A stretch of 8,220 nucleotides of DNA from Dehalococcoidia bacterium (GTDB lineage: Bacteria; Chloroflexota; Dehalococcoidia; Dehalococcoidales; JAUVZE01), in contig JAUVZE010000042.1 of assembly GCA_030602665.1 (NCBI GenBank), positions 1 to 8,220 of the forward strand, in the 5' to 3' direction. Of the stretch, positions 1-8,220 are shown one piece after another. Under the pieces are notes generated by a model, which saw only the letters and a list, made by a program, of their open reading frames with translations, was not told the origin of the DNA and did no database searches. Both the position numbers and the translations under genes were made by a program. How positions within the stretch are numbered: the first letter of the stretch is position 1; each line of letters opens with the position of its first letter.

Positions 1-1748
1 GCTAATCGGCACAGGATATGCTCTACTTCATCAAAACCGGTCATCATTAAGTCGGCCAGCTCGTCAATGATTAGTATCAGATACGGGAGCCTCTCTTCCC
101 CTGGCTTGCTCCTATTGTAAACTTCAATGTTACGGACTCCAGTAGTGGCCAGTTTTTGGTACCGCTTATCCATCTCCTGGTTAAGCCAGCGGAGTGTACG
201 CAAGGCTTTGTTGGTATCAACTATAACCGGTGTTGCCAGATGGGGGATGCTGTTAAATGGAGTCAACTCTACCCTCTTGGGGTCAACCATAATAAACTGG
301 ACATCGTTGGGCGTGTTATGCATTAGCAGGCAGCAGATAATAGAATTCAGGCAAACCGTCTTGCCACTGCCGGTAGCCCCAGCAATAAGCAGATGGGGCA
401 TTCTAGACAGGTCGGCGGCTACTGCCTCACCACCAGCACCCTTACCTAGTGCTAGGCACAGCTTAGACTTGCCTACTATTTTCTGAAAGGCGCTGGTCTC
501 AATTACCCCTCGGACACTTACCAATCCAGAAATCGTGTTTGGCACCTCAACTCCAACTACCGATTTGCCTGGCACCGGGGCTTCAATCCGGATACTGGGT
601 GCCGCCAGGGCAAGGGCCAGGTCGTTAGCCAATGAGGTAATTCTCTCCACCTTAACCCTGGTCTTGGAGACCTCCTCCAGCCTGACCTTAATATTTCCAT
701 CCCTGTCCCTCTCCCTTATTTCCTTCATCTTCCTGTCCCAGCCCGGCTCCACACCAAACTGGGTAACCGTTGGCCCAGCATTTATCTGCACCACCTTAGC
801 CTCAACACCATAACTGACCAGCGCCTCCTCTAGTAACCTAGCTCTTTGCACATTATCAGACTGACCAAACTCAACTTCAGGAGCCCTATCCAGAATATCA
901 ATTGGTGGTAATCGCCAGCCATCAACAATGATTAAGGCTGGTGACTCACCATATTTCTTCCACACCTCTTGAGCCACCTGACGCAATTCTTGTTGTGCCT
1001 GGGTAGGGGTAAGCACTGGGGTGGGCGCTCCAGTTTCCGGTTCTCTTTTAGGGATTTCAGGCGGCACTAAAACTTGTGGTGGCGTTATTTTTTCAGCGGT
1101 GGTAGGCCTAGTATAGGTTGGTGGGCGAAGAGGTAGTTGAGGTTCCTCCATAGTCGGTCTGGGAGGGGGGGATGGCATTTTAAACAGTCTACCCAGCCAT
1201 GAAAATAAGCTAGCAACCAAGCGGAAGCAGGCCACAGGGGCGACTAGAATAACGCCTAGGATAACTAATCCCAGCAGGTGAAGCAGGCTAGCCCAAACTG
1301 GGTAGTCAACAATATCCTGACCAATGATAGCCAGACCAAAACTACCTCCCAGTTTAAAGAGGGCTAGTGCTCCCCAGATAGTCAGAATGAAGGCGATAGC
1401 GCCTAGCCACTTATTCCACTGATAGAGCCTCCAGCGACGAGCCAAAGCTGATAACTGCCGCCGCCAGAGCATCCCAATTATGATTATAACGGCTATGGCT
1501 ATGAGGACTAGCCCCCAGCCAAACAGCTCTAGGGCGCTATCCTTAATACTAGCCACCCACGAAGTCAGTGCTGACCACTGCCAGAATAAAACGGCGACAA
1601 TAGCGACCAGCAGTATAAGCCGCCGTACCAGGGGTGATACCAAAAAATGAAATAGCCTACCTAAAAGCGACCTTCTCGCCGGCTTTATTCTAGATTTATC
1701 GCTAGCACCTTTGGCTCTATGCCTAATATTAGATTTACGCTTAGCCAT
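1..1748 (-). CDS. ftsK: DNA translocase FtsK/SpoIIIE, N-terminal 582 residues (C-terminus beyond the window)
   Basis: This is a septum-anchored, ATP-driven motor that pumps double-stranded DNA, clearing or segregating chromosomes at division. Reading from the ATG at 1748-1746 the frame is open to the window edge. The N-terminus is basic (residues 1-31), followed by four hydrophobic segments at about 43-58, 76-95, 114-131 and 153-175, the usual SpoIIIE-type anchor. A proline-rich linker covers about 192-250. The FtsK alpha/beta motor starts near residue 283. The Walker A motif GATGSGKT is at 457-464 and the VDPKRVEL motif follows it. The Walker B motif LIIDELADLMM has its Asp-Glu at 562-563. 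The rest of the motor and any gamma DNA-reading domain are outside the window. A Shine-Dalgarno-like GAGGG (1757-1753) lies 4 nt before the ATG, and the RNase J stop is 19 nt upstream, so it is probably the third gene of the operon. No frameshift or stop was seen. The family assignment is firm; whether it acts in division, sporulation-like segregation or both cannot be read from this part. Confidence 0.96.
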   Translation of the reverse strand, partial: MAKRKSNIRHRAKGASDKSRIKPARRSLLGRLFHFLVSPLVRRLILLVAIVAVLFWQWSALTSWVASIKDSALELFGWGLVLIAIAVIIIIGMLWRRQLSALARRWRLYQWNKWLGAIAFILTIWGALALFKLGGSFGLAIIGQDIVDYPVWASLLHLLGLVILGVILVAPVACFRLVASLFSWLGRLFKMPSPPPRPTMEEPQLPLRPPTYTRPTTAEKITPPQVLVPPEIPKREPETGAPTPVLTPTQAQQELRQVAQEVWKKYGESPALIIVDGWRLPPIDILDRAPEVEFGQSDNVQRARLLEEALVSYGVEAKVVQINAGPTVTQFGVEPGWDRKMKEIRERDRDGNIKVRLEEVSKTRVKVERITSLANDLALALAAPSIRIEAPVPGKSVVGVEVPNTISGLVSVRGVIETSAFQKIVGKSKLCLALGKGAGGEAVAADLSRMPHLLIAGATGSGKTVCLNSIICCLLMHNTPNDVQFIMVDPKRVELTPFNSIPHLATPVIVDTNKALRTLRWLNQEMDKRYQKLATTGVRNIEVYNRSKPGEERLPYLILIIDELADLMMTGFDEVEHILCRL

Positions 1749-1767
1749 GTCACCCTCTGGTGAATAA

Positions 1768-3426
1768 TTATACCTTCACCATAAATGGAAGAATCATTGG
1801 GCGGCGTCTAGTTCGCTCATAATAAAACTTATTTAGTGTATCTCGCACCTTAGTGCTGATAAAACCCCAATCAGCCGGATGGGTACCCCCACGGTCCAGG
1901 ATTCGGGCTACGGCATCACGACTCTCATCTAGCATATCTTTAGACTCTCTGGTATCAACGAAACCTCGTGATACAATGTCAGGGCGCCCCACCAGTTTAC
2001 CAGTCTGCCGATTAAGTGCGATAATTACCACTACTATTCCATCCCGTGATAGCATCCTCCGATTACGAAGAACTATACTGCCAACGTCGCCTACACTCAG
2101 ACCATCTACGTACACGTTGCCGGCACTAACCTTGTCCGTTATCTTGGCCATCTGTGGGCTAAGCTCAAGGATATCACCATCCTCCAGTACAAAACTATTA
2201 TCCTTGGAGATACCTACTGATTCGGCTAACTTGGCGTGAAAACTCAGGTGGCGATATTCACCATGGATAGGCATAAAGAACTTGGGCTTGACCAAATTTA
2301 GCAACAGTTTTAGCTCCTCCTGACTAGCATGCCCATGGACGTGAACCGGTGCCACCTTATCATATAACACCTGTGCTCCTTGTTTGAACAGGCTATCCAC
2401 TGTTCGGTTGATTAGTGATTCATTGCCCGGAATTGGGGTGGCGGAAATAATCACGGTATCACCCCGCATGATATGAAGTTGGCGGTGGTCCCGATTAGCC
2501 ATACGAACCAGAGCTGAGGTTGGCTCCCCCTGGCTACCGGTGGTAACAAAGACAATCTTATTACGTGGTAAGCCATGGAGTTCATCAAGCCGAGCCAATA
2601 TCCCATCAGGGGCATTAAGATAGCCTAACTCCAATGCCATGCGTGTCGTATCGCTCATGCTACGCCCAACGATAAAGACACGACGCTGATGTTTAGCCGC
2701 AGCATCAATAACCTGCTGAATACGGGAGACTAGTGAGGAAAAGGTAGTTACAATCACCCTGCCTGATGCATCAGCCATAATATGGTCTAGGGTTTCACCA
2801 ACCAACCTTTCTGAGGGGGTATAGCCGGGTAGCTCAGCATAGGTGGAGTCGGAGAGGAGAAGCAAGACCCCTTGGGCGCCCAGCTGAGCCAGCCGAGATA
2901 GGTCAGTTGGTTTACTATCAACTGGCGTATAGTCAAGTTTAAAATCGCCACTATGAACCACCGTGCCCACTGGCGTATATATGATTAGACCTACCGAGTC
3001 AGGTATGCTGTGGCAAACCGGGAAAAGCTCAACCTTGAATTTCCCCAATATAAGTTGCTCCCCGGGCGATATTACCTTGAGTTCGGCTCCGGTGAGTGCC
3101 TTTCGCTCCTTCAGCTTGACTGAGATAAGTCCGTGGGTAAGCTTGGTTGAATACACCGGCACATTAAGCTGGGGCAATAGGTAGGGCAGGGCACCAACAT
3201 GGTCCTCATGACCATGGGTAATGATTATGCCCTTTATTTTCTCCCGCCTTTCCAGTAGATAGCTAATATCAGGGATTACCAGGTCAATGCCTAGCATTTC
3301 TTCTGAAGGGAACATAAGTCCAGCATCAATGACGATAATGTCATCCTCATATTCCATCACCATCATATTCTTGCCAATCTCACTTACTCCCCCGAGGGGG
3401 ATTATTCTTAATCTTGGTTTACTCAT
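1768..3426 (-). CDS. rnj: Ribonuclease J (metallo-beta-lactamase/beta-CASP RNase), 552 aa
   Basis: RNase J is a zinc-dependent cytoplasmic enzyme with 5'-to-3' exonuclease and endonuclease activity, used in mRNA decay and rRNA maturation. Visible motifs, numbered from the ATG at 3426, are HGHEDH (71-76), His139, SGDF with Asp161, and DSTYAE (193-198). GRSM (254-257) and TTGSQGEP (295-302) belong to the beta-CASP insert. HVHGH (362-366) and PIHGEYRHL with His388 complete the metallo-beta-lactamase site. A C-terminal domain of roughly 110 residues follows, and total length is normal for the family. The frame could open at a TTG at 3441 (557 aa, overlapping the previous gene by 11 bp). I prefer the ATG because a GAGG lies 9 nt before it and nothing similar precedes the TTG. 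The usual family motif is HVSGH; here the middle Ser is His, and DSTN is DSTY. All metal ligands are retained. It is the second gene of the operon, 4 bp after the glycosylase stop. Confidence 0.96.
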   Translation of the reverse strand: MSKPRLRIIPLGGVSEIGKNMMVMEYEDDIIVIDAGLMFPSEEMLGIDLVIPDISYLLERREKIKGIIITHGHEDHVGALPYLLPQLNVPVYSTKLTHGLISVKLKERKALTGAELKVISPGEQLILGKFKVELFPVCHSIPDSVGLIIYTPVGTVVHSGDFKLDYTPVDSKPTDLSRLAQLGAQGVLLLLSDSTYAELPGYTPSERLVGETLDHIMADASGRVIVTTFSSLVSRIQQVIDAAAKHQRRVFIVGRSMSDTTRMALELGYLNAPDGILARLDELHGLPRNKIVFVTTGSQGEPTSALVRMANRDHRQLHIMRGDTVIISATPIPGNESLINRTVDSLFKQGAQVLYDKVAPVHVHGHASQEELKLLLNLVKPKFFMPIHGEYRHLSFHAKLAESVGISKDNSFVLEDGDILELSPQMAKITDKVSAGNVYVDGLSVGDVGSIVLRNRRMLSRDGIVVVIIALNRQTGKLVGRPDIVSRGFVDTRESKDMLDESRDAVARILDRGGTHPADWGFISTKVRDTLNKFYYERTRRRPMILPFMVKV

Positions 3427-3430
3427 AAAT

Positions 3431-4033
3431 TTAAGCCTCAAACATGTTTAATTGCTTTGGTTTCTTATCGGTCTCAGTCATACTTTCTGCCTGAGCCAGG
3501 AGTTGTGGAATTCTAAGCATATCCTCCTCTATGGCGCGGCGTAGGCTCTGCTGGTGAAGAGCTGCCGCCGGGTGATACATAGCAAAATAGATAATACCAT
3601 CCCGCTTCTGGGCAGTGCCATGAATCTTGCTTATGCTCTTACCGGGAAAGAACATTGCCATTGAGTAACGTCCCAGGGTTACAATCATCTTGGGACAGAT
3701 TAGCTCAATCTGGCGCTCCAGCCAGTGACGGCAGGCAAGTATTTCAGCAGGTAGGGGGTCGCGGTTTCCCTGCGGCCGGCACTTAATCACATTGGCAATA
3801 TAAACCTGCTCACGCCGTAAACCAATAGAAGCCAACAACTGGTCTAGGTATAATCCCGCTGGGCCAACAAAGGGGCGCCCCTGTTGGTCTTCGTGCCAGC
3901 CTGGTGCCTCGCCAATAAACATTATCTCGGCATCTTCTTTACCTTCGCCGGGTACCGTTCTGGTTCGGTATTTAGCTAGCTGGCACCGCTGACAAACGGC
4001 AATTTCTTGATAAAGCTCGCTTAGCCCTGACAT
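3431..4033 (-). CDS. Family 4 uracil-DNA glycosylase with a 4Fe-4S cluster, 200 aa
   Basis: The enzyme cleaves the N-glycosidic bond of uracil in DNA, starting base-excision repair of deaminated cytosine. Four cysteines at 14, 17, 85 and 101 have the spacing of the family 4 iron-sulfur ligands. The active-site motif GEAPG is at 41-45, GRPFVGPAG follows at 52-60, NVIKCRPQGNRDP is at 81-93, and the C-terminal HPAA motif is at 154-157. Length is typical. The C-terminal tail is polar and ends in KQLNMFEA, where QLNMF (194-198) matches the shape of a bacterial sliding-clamp-binding peptide; that function is inferred. The ATG at 4033 is the only credible start, because an in-frame TAA lies 9 nt upstream of it. 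No strong Shine-Dalgarno is visible, so initiation may be weak. It heads the minus-strand operon with RNase J and ftsK, behind the promoter at 4074-4102. The gene has been annotated elsewhere as phage SPO1 DNA polymerase-related, an older name for the same domain. Confidence 0.95.
   Translation of the reverse strand: MSGLSELYQEIAVCQRCQLAKYRTRTVPGEGKEDAEIMFIGEAPGWHEDQQGRPFVGPAGLYLDQLLASIGLRREQVYIANVIKCRPQGNRDPLPAEILACRHWLERQIELICPKMIVTLGRYSMAMFFPGKSISKIHGTAQKRDGIIYFAMYHPAAALHQQSLRRAIEEDMLRIPQLLAQAESMTETDKKPKQLNMFEA
3436..3439 (-). promoter_or_regulatory. Ribosome binding site deciding the RNase J start
   Basis: GAGG lies 9 nt before the ATG at 3426-3424. It overlaps the last codons of the glycosylase gene, whose TAA is at 3433-3431. 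This favours the ATG over the upstream TTG at 3441-3439, and suggests that ribosomes ending on the glycosylase gene can restart on RNase J. Confidence 0.6.
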
Positions 4034-4073
4034 CTCAGCCAGTTAACCTGTGGAAAAAGCTAACCTTTTGATT

Positions 4074-4102
4074 ATGATAGCATTACTTATATGTCAAGTC
4101 AA
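4074..4102 (-). promoter_or_regulatory. Promoter of the glycosylase-RNase J-ftsK operon
   Basis: On the minus strand, TTGACT (4102-4097) is the -35 element and TATCAT (4079-4074) the -10 element, exactly 17 bp apart. TG plus one base stands before the -10, giving an extended -10 (TGCTATCAT). Each hexamer has one mismatch to the sigma-70 consensus. The predicted transcript start near 4067 leaves a leader of about 34 nt. A second TTGACA, 5 nt downstream of the first, could pair with CATAAT, but the 15-bp spacing is poorer. Confidence 0.7.
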
Positions 4103-4109
4103 TTTTGAA

Positions 4110-4136
4110 GGAGAGGGGGAAAGGGGGGTGAGGTGG
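4110..4136 (+). other. G-rich purine tract between the divergent promoters
   Basis: This 27-nt stretch is almost all purine and contains runs of five and six G as well as GG pairs. It fills the gap between the two promoters and overlaps the proposed prs -35 element (4128-4133). It has enough GG runs for a two-layer G-quadruplex on the plus strand, though not four separate GGG runs. It could equally be a protein-binding site or simply local base bias. The sequence is a direct observation; any function is inferred. Confidence 0.45.
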
Positions 4137-4156
4137 ATAAACAATCGTGTTATAAT
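4128..4156 (+). promoter_or_regulatory. Promoter of the prs-DUF2007-secA operon, extended -10 type
   Basis: TATAAT at 4151-4156 matches the sigma-70 -10 consensus at every base. TG at 4148-4149 with one intervening base makes a perfect extended -10. The hexamer 17 bp upstream, GTGAGG (4128-4133), matches TTGACA at only three positions, as is common where an extended -10 is present. Transcription would begin near 4163, leaving a leader of about 37 nt before the prs ATG. Confidence 0.75.
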
Positions 4157-4165
4157 GTATATGCT

Positions 4166-4216
4166 ATGAGTTAAAGGTTTCTAAAGGGGGTAATAGTTAA
4201 TGGATGAGTTAAAGGT
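4166..4216 (+). repeat. 13-nt direct repeat linking the prs leader and the prs start
   Basis: ATGAGTTAAAGGT occurs at 4166-4178 and again at 4204-4216, 38 nt apart, and similarity extends a few bases on both sides. The second copy is prs codons 2 to 6 and the first lies in the untranslated leader. An ATG CTA TGA mini-frame at 4161-4169 overlaps the first copy, but it lies at or just before the predicted transcript start. The repeat may come from a small duplication or may have a role in translation control; only its presence is certain. Confidence 0.55.
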
Positions 4217-5138
4217 ATTCACCGGCAATGCCTACCCAGCTCTAGCCCAGGCAATCGCTGAATATCTGGGCATACCCTTAGGTAAGTGTGAGGTCTTTGA
4301 GTTCAGTAATGAGAATATCTTTGTTCGCATTCTGGAGAATGTTCGCCAGCGAGACACCTTTGTTATTCAGCCCCTCTCCTCTCCAGTCAATAAGAACCTG
4401 GTTGAGCTCTTGATTATGCTTGATGCCCTGAAGAGAGCCTCAGCCGGACGCATTACCGCCGTAATTCCTTATTATGCTTATGGTCGCACCGATAAGAAGG
4501 ACCAACCCCGGGTACCGATAACGGCTAGATTAATTGCTGACCTACTCACTGTGGCTGGTGCTAATCGACTACTTACTGTGGATTTGCACGCCGAACAGAT
4601 TCAGGGCTTTTTTAACATACCCGTTGATGAGCTTACGGTTCTCAACATATTAAGCCGTTATTTTGCCGACAAAACCTTTGATGACCTAGTGGTGGTGGCT
4701 ACTGACATCGGTATTTCCAAACGGGCGCGTGACTTAGCAGCTAAACTTAATGCCCCCTTGGCGATTATGGAAAAGAGGCGTCTGGGCAATGTTGGTCAGA
4801 CGGAGACACTAAATGTCATCGGTGAGGTGGAGGAGAAGGTGGCTCTTACCGTTGACGATGAGATAGACACTGCCGGCTCTCTAGTAAACACCGTTTCCAC
4901 CTTACAGGAGCGGGGTGCCAAAGAAGTATATGCCTGCTGCACCCACCCGGTATTCTCGGACCTAGCTATCCAGAGAATAGCTTCGTGCCCGGTGAAGGAG
5001 GTGGTAGTCACCGATACCGTGCCGGTTAAGGATGAGAGAAAATTGGATAAGATTACCGTCCTGCCCATAGCCCCACTACTAGGTGAAGCCATCCACCGCA
5101 TTCATACTGGGCTATCAATAGGAGCAATGTTTGAGTAA
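4200..5138 (+). CDS. prs: Ribose-phosphate pyrophosphokinase (PRPP synthetase), 312 aa
   Basis: The enzyme makes 5-phosphoribosyl diphosphate from ribose 5-phosphate and ATP, the precursor for purines, pyrimidines, NAD, histidine and tryptophan. Two phosphoribosyltransferase-like halves are visible. Key regions are SSPVNKNLVELLIMLDALKR (60-79), YYAYGRTDKKDQPRVPITAR (91-110), DLH with metal ligand His130, and IQGFFNIPVDEL (134-145). The flexible-loop Lys-Arg is in KRR (192-194), and the PRPP loop is DDEIDTAGS (219-227). Length is standard. Some sites differ from the commonest form: FSNEN for FSDGE, GRTDKK for ARQDRK, and TDIGISKRAR for the usual PDxGGxxRAR. It looks like a divergent subtype, but the catalytic residues I can recognise remain. 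The start is ATG at 4200, with a G run at 4186-4190 and 9 nt of spacing. Its stop overlaps the next gene by 8 bp. The promoter is at 4128-4156. Confidence 0.95.
   Translation: MDELKVFTGNAYPALAQAIAEYLGIPLGKCEVFEFSNENIFVRILENVRQRDTFVIQPLSSPVNKNLVELLIMLDALKRASAGRITAVIPYYAYGRTDKKDQPRVPITARLIADLLTVAGANRLLTVDLHAEQIQGFFNIPVDELTVLNILSRYFADKTFDDLVVVATDIGISKRARDLAAKLNAPLAIMEKRRLGNVGQTETLNVIGEVEEKVALTVDDEIDTAGSLVNTVSTLQERGAKEVYACCTHPVFSDLAIQRIASCPVKEVVVTDTVPVKDERKLDKITVLPIAPLLGEAIHRIHTGLSIGAMFE
5120..5124 (+). promoter_or_regulatory. Ribosome binding site supporting a TTG start
   Basis: AGGAG lies inside the last codons of prs and 6 nt before the TTG at 5131. No in-frame ATG is available nearby, so this site is the main reason for choosing the TTG. 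The arrangement suggests coupling with prs translation. Confidence 0.65.
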
Positions 5139-5353
5139 GGGTAAAGAATTGGTAGAGGTGTATCAGGCGGCAGGTGAGCTGGAAGCGCAGGTTATTAAGG
5201 GCTTGCTTGAGAGCAACGGGATATGTTGTTTCCTAAAGTCACATGCTGCTCCTTCAGTGCATGTGTTTGCTGTTGATGGGATGGGCGAAGTTAAGGTTAT
5301 GGTCAGGCAGTCAGGGGCAGAGAAGGCAAGGAGACTAATCGTGGGGGAAGGTC

Positions 5354-5361
<8 letters not shown>
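5131..5361 (+). CDS. Small DUF2007-type protein (putative signal-transducing protein), 76 aa
   Basis: This short soluble protein resembles the DUF2007 family, whose members have a single compact alpha/beta domain. Its biochemical role is not known to me; the family name of signal-transducing protein is only putative. The family pattern seen here is LVEVYQAAGELEAQVIKGLL (7-26) followed by ESNGI. APSVHVFAVDGMGEVKVMV (40-58) comes next, and a final helix contains AEKARRLI (63-70). There is no signal peptide or membrane segment. Cys32 and Cys33 form an adjacent pair, but no other metal-ligand pattern goes with them. It starts with TTG behind AGGAG (5120-5124), overlaps the prs stop by 8 bp and overlaps the GTG start of secA by 8 bp, so it is firmly embedded in the operon. 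This placement suggests coordinated synthesis rather than a shared pathway. I am confident it is a real gene and fairly confident of the family. Confidence 0.85.
5343..5350 (+). promoter_or_regulatory. Ribosome binding site of secA with GTG start
   Basis: GGGGGAAG lies just before the GTG at 5354-5356, inside the coding end of the small upstream gene. The GTG gives the expected SecA N-terminus (MLKWLGGLGDSNEKEL), whereas the next in-frame ATG is far downstream and would remove conserved residues. Confidence 0.6.
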
Positions 5362-7990
<2,629 letters not shown>

Positions 7991-7994
7991 AATT

Positions 7995-8220
7995 ATGACA
8001 GATGAAGAACTACAGCAGAAACTTCAGAATACAAGTGAGAGCCTAGATAAGCTGCCTGACTCTGACAAGCCGCTATCTAAAGAAGAAAGAAGACGCAAAC
8101 ACATGCTTTTGCTAAAGAAGGAGACCCTCCTGAGAATAAAGTTGGCAAAGGAAAAGAAAGACCTAAACCAAGAAATTAAGTGCAACATGGATTATGCCTT
8201 ACTAGAAGAATTTGGGGAGA
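7995..8220 (+). CDS. Unrecognised charged protein, N-terminal 75 residues (partial)
   Basis: An ATG at 7995 opens a frame that runs without a stop to the window edge. It starts 4 bp after the secA stop and is preceded by GGAAG (7982-7986) at 8 nt spacing, which favours a real operon member. The 75 visible residues are hydrophilic and rich in Lys, Arg, Glu and Asp. A strongly basic stretch is KEERRRKHMLLLKK (29-42), followed by a likely helical or coiled-coil segment to about residue 62. There is no signal peptide, membrane segment or catalytic motif. I do not recognise the family and assign no function. Since only the N-terminus is present, a known domain could follow beyond the window. Confidence 0.7.
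   Translation, partial: MTDEELQQKLQNTSESLDKLPDSDKPLSKEERRRKHMLLLKKETLLRIKLAKEKKDLNQEIKCNMDYALLEEFGE

Noticed and set aside
127..813. Two open frames of 119 and 92 codons on the plus strand
   Set aside because: They lie wholly antisense to ftsK, whose conserved motor motifs occupy the same bases, and their translations have no recognisable domain.
1161..1171. Plus-strand G run resembling a regulatory G tract
   Set aside because: It is the complement of consecutive proline codons in the FtsK linker, which explains it fully.
4049..4057. DnaA-box-like TTTTCCACA on the minus strand in the leader of the glycosylase gene
   Set aside because: It has one mismatch to TTATCCACA and stands alone, without a cluster, an AT-rich unwinding element or dnaA/dnaN nearby. 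A single nonamer like this is expected by chance, so neither an origin nor DnaA control is claimed.
4041..4066. GTTAACC and GCTAACC near each other, resembling a hairpin or operator
   Set aside because: They are direct rather than inverted copies with only partial identity, so no stable stem or clear operator can be drawn.

Overview
This window carries six protein-coding genes in two divergent groups around a single 166-bp intergenic region, with the outermost gene on each side cut by the window edge. Gene density is very high and no RNA gene, mobile element, CRISPR array or recognisable intrinsic terminator was found. Everything except the last partial gene belongs to a well-known family. 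I see no clear evidence of a novel system, and the most interesting points are regulatory and family-variant details.

The organism is a bacterium of intermediate GC content (about half by eye). It has RNase J, a SpoIIIE/FtsK translocase with four membrane segments, a family 4 (4Fe-4S) uracil-DNA glycosylase, and a SecA with an insertion in the first ATPase half and a C-terminal zinc motif. It also has a PRPP synthetase of a less common sequence type. This combination is what I would expect of Chloroflexota, perhaps Dehalococcoidia. That placement rests on recall of family sequences, not on a search.

Minus strand (4033 down to 1): a uracil-DNA glycosylase gene, an RNase J gene and ftsK lie in that order with gaps of 4 and 19 bp, and are probably one operon. 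The promoter sits at 4074-4102. The operon joins base-excision repair, RNA processing and chromosome translocation.

Plus strand (4200 to 8220): prs, a small DUF2007-type gene, secA and an unrecognised partial gene follow one another. The first three overlap by 8 bp each, and the two downstream starts are TTG and GTG, so translational coupling is likely. The promoter at 4128-4156 has a perfect extended -10. The intergenic region also holds a G-rich tract and a 13-nt direct repeat shared between the prs leader and the prs start.
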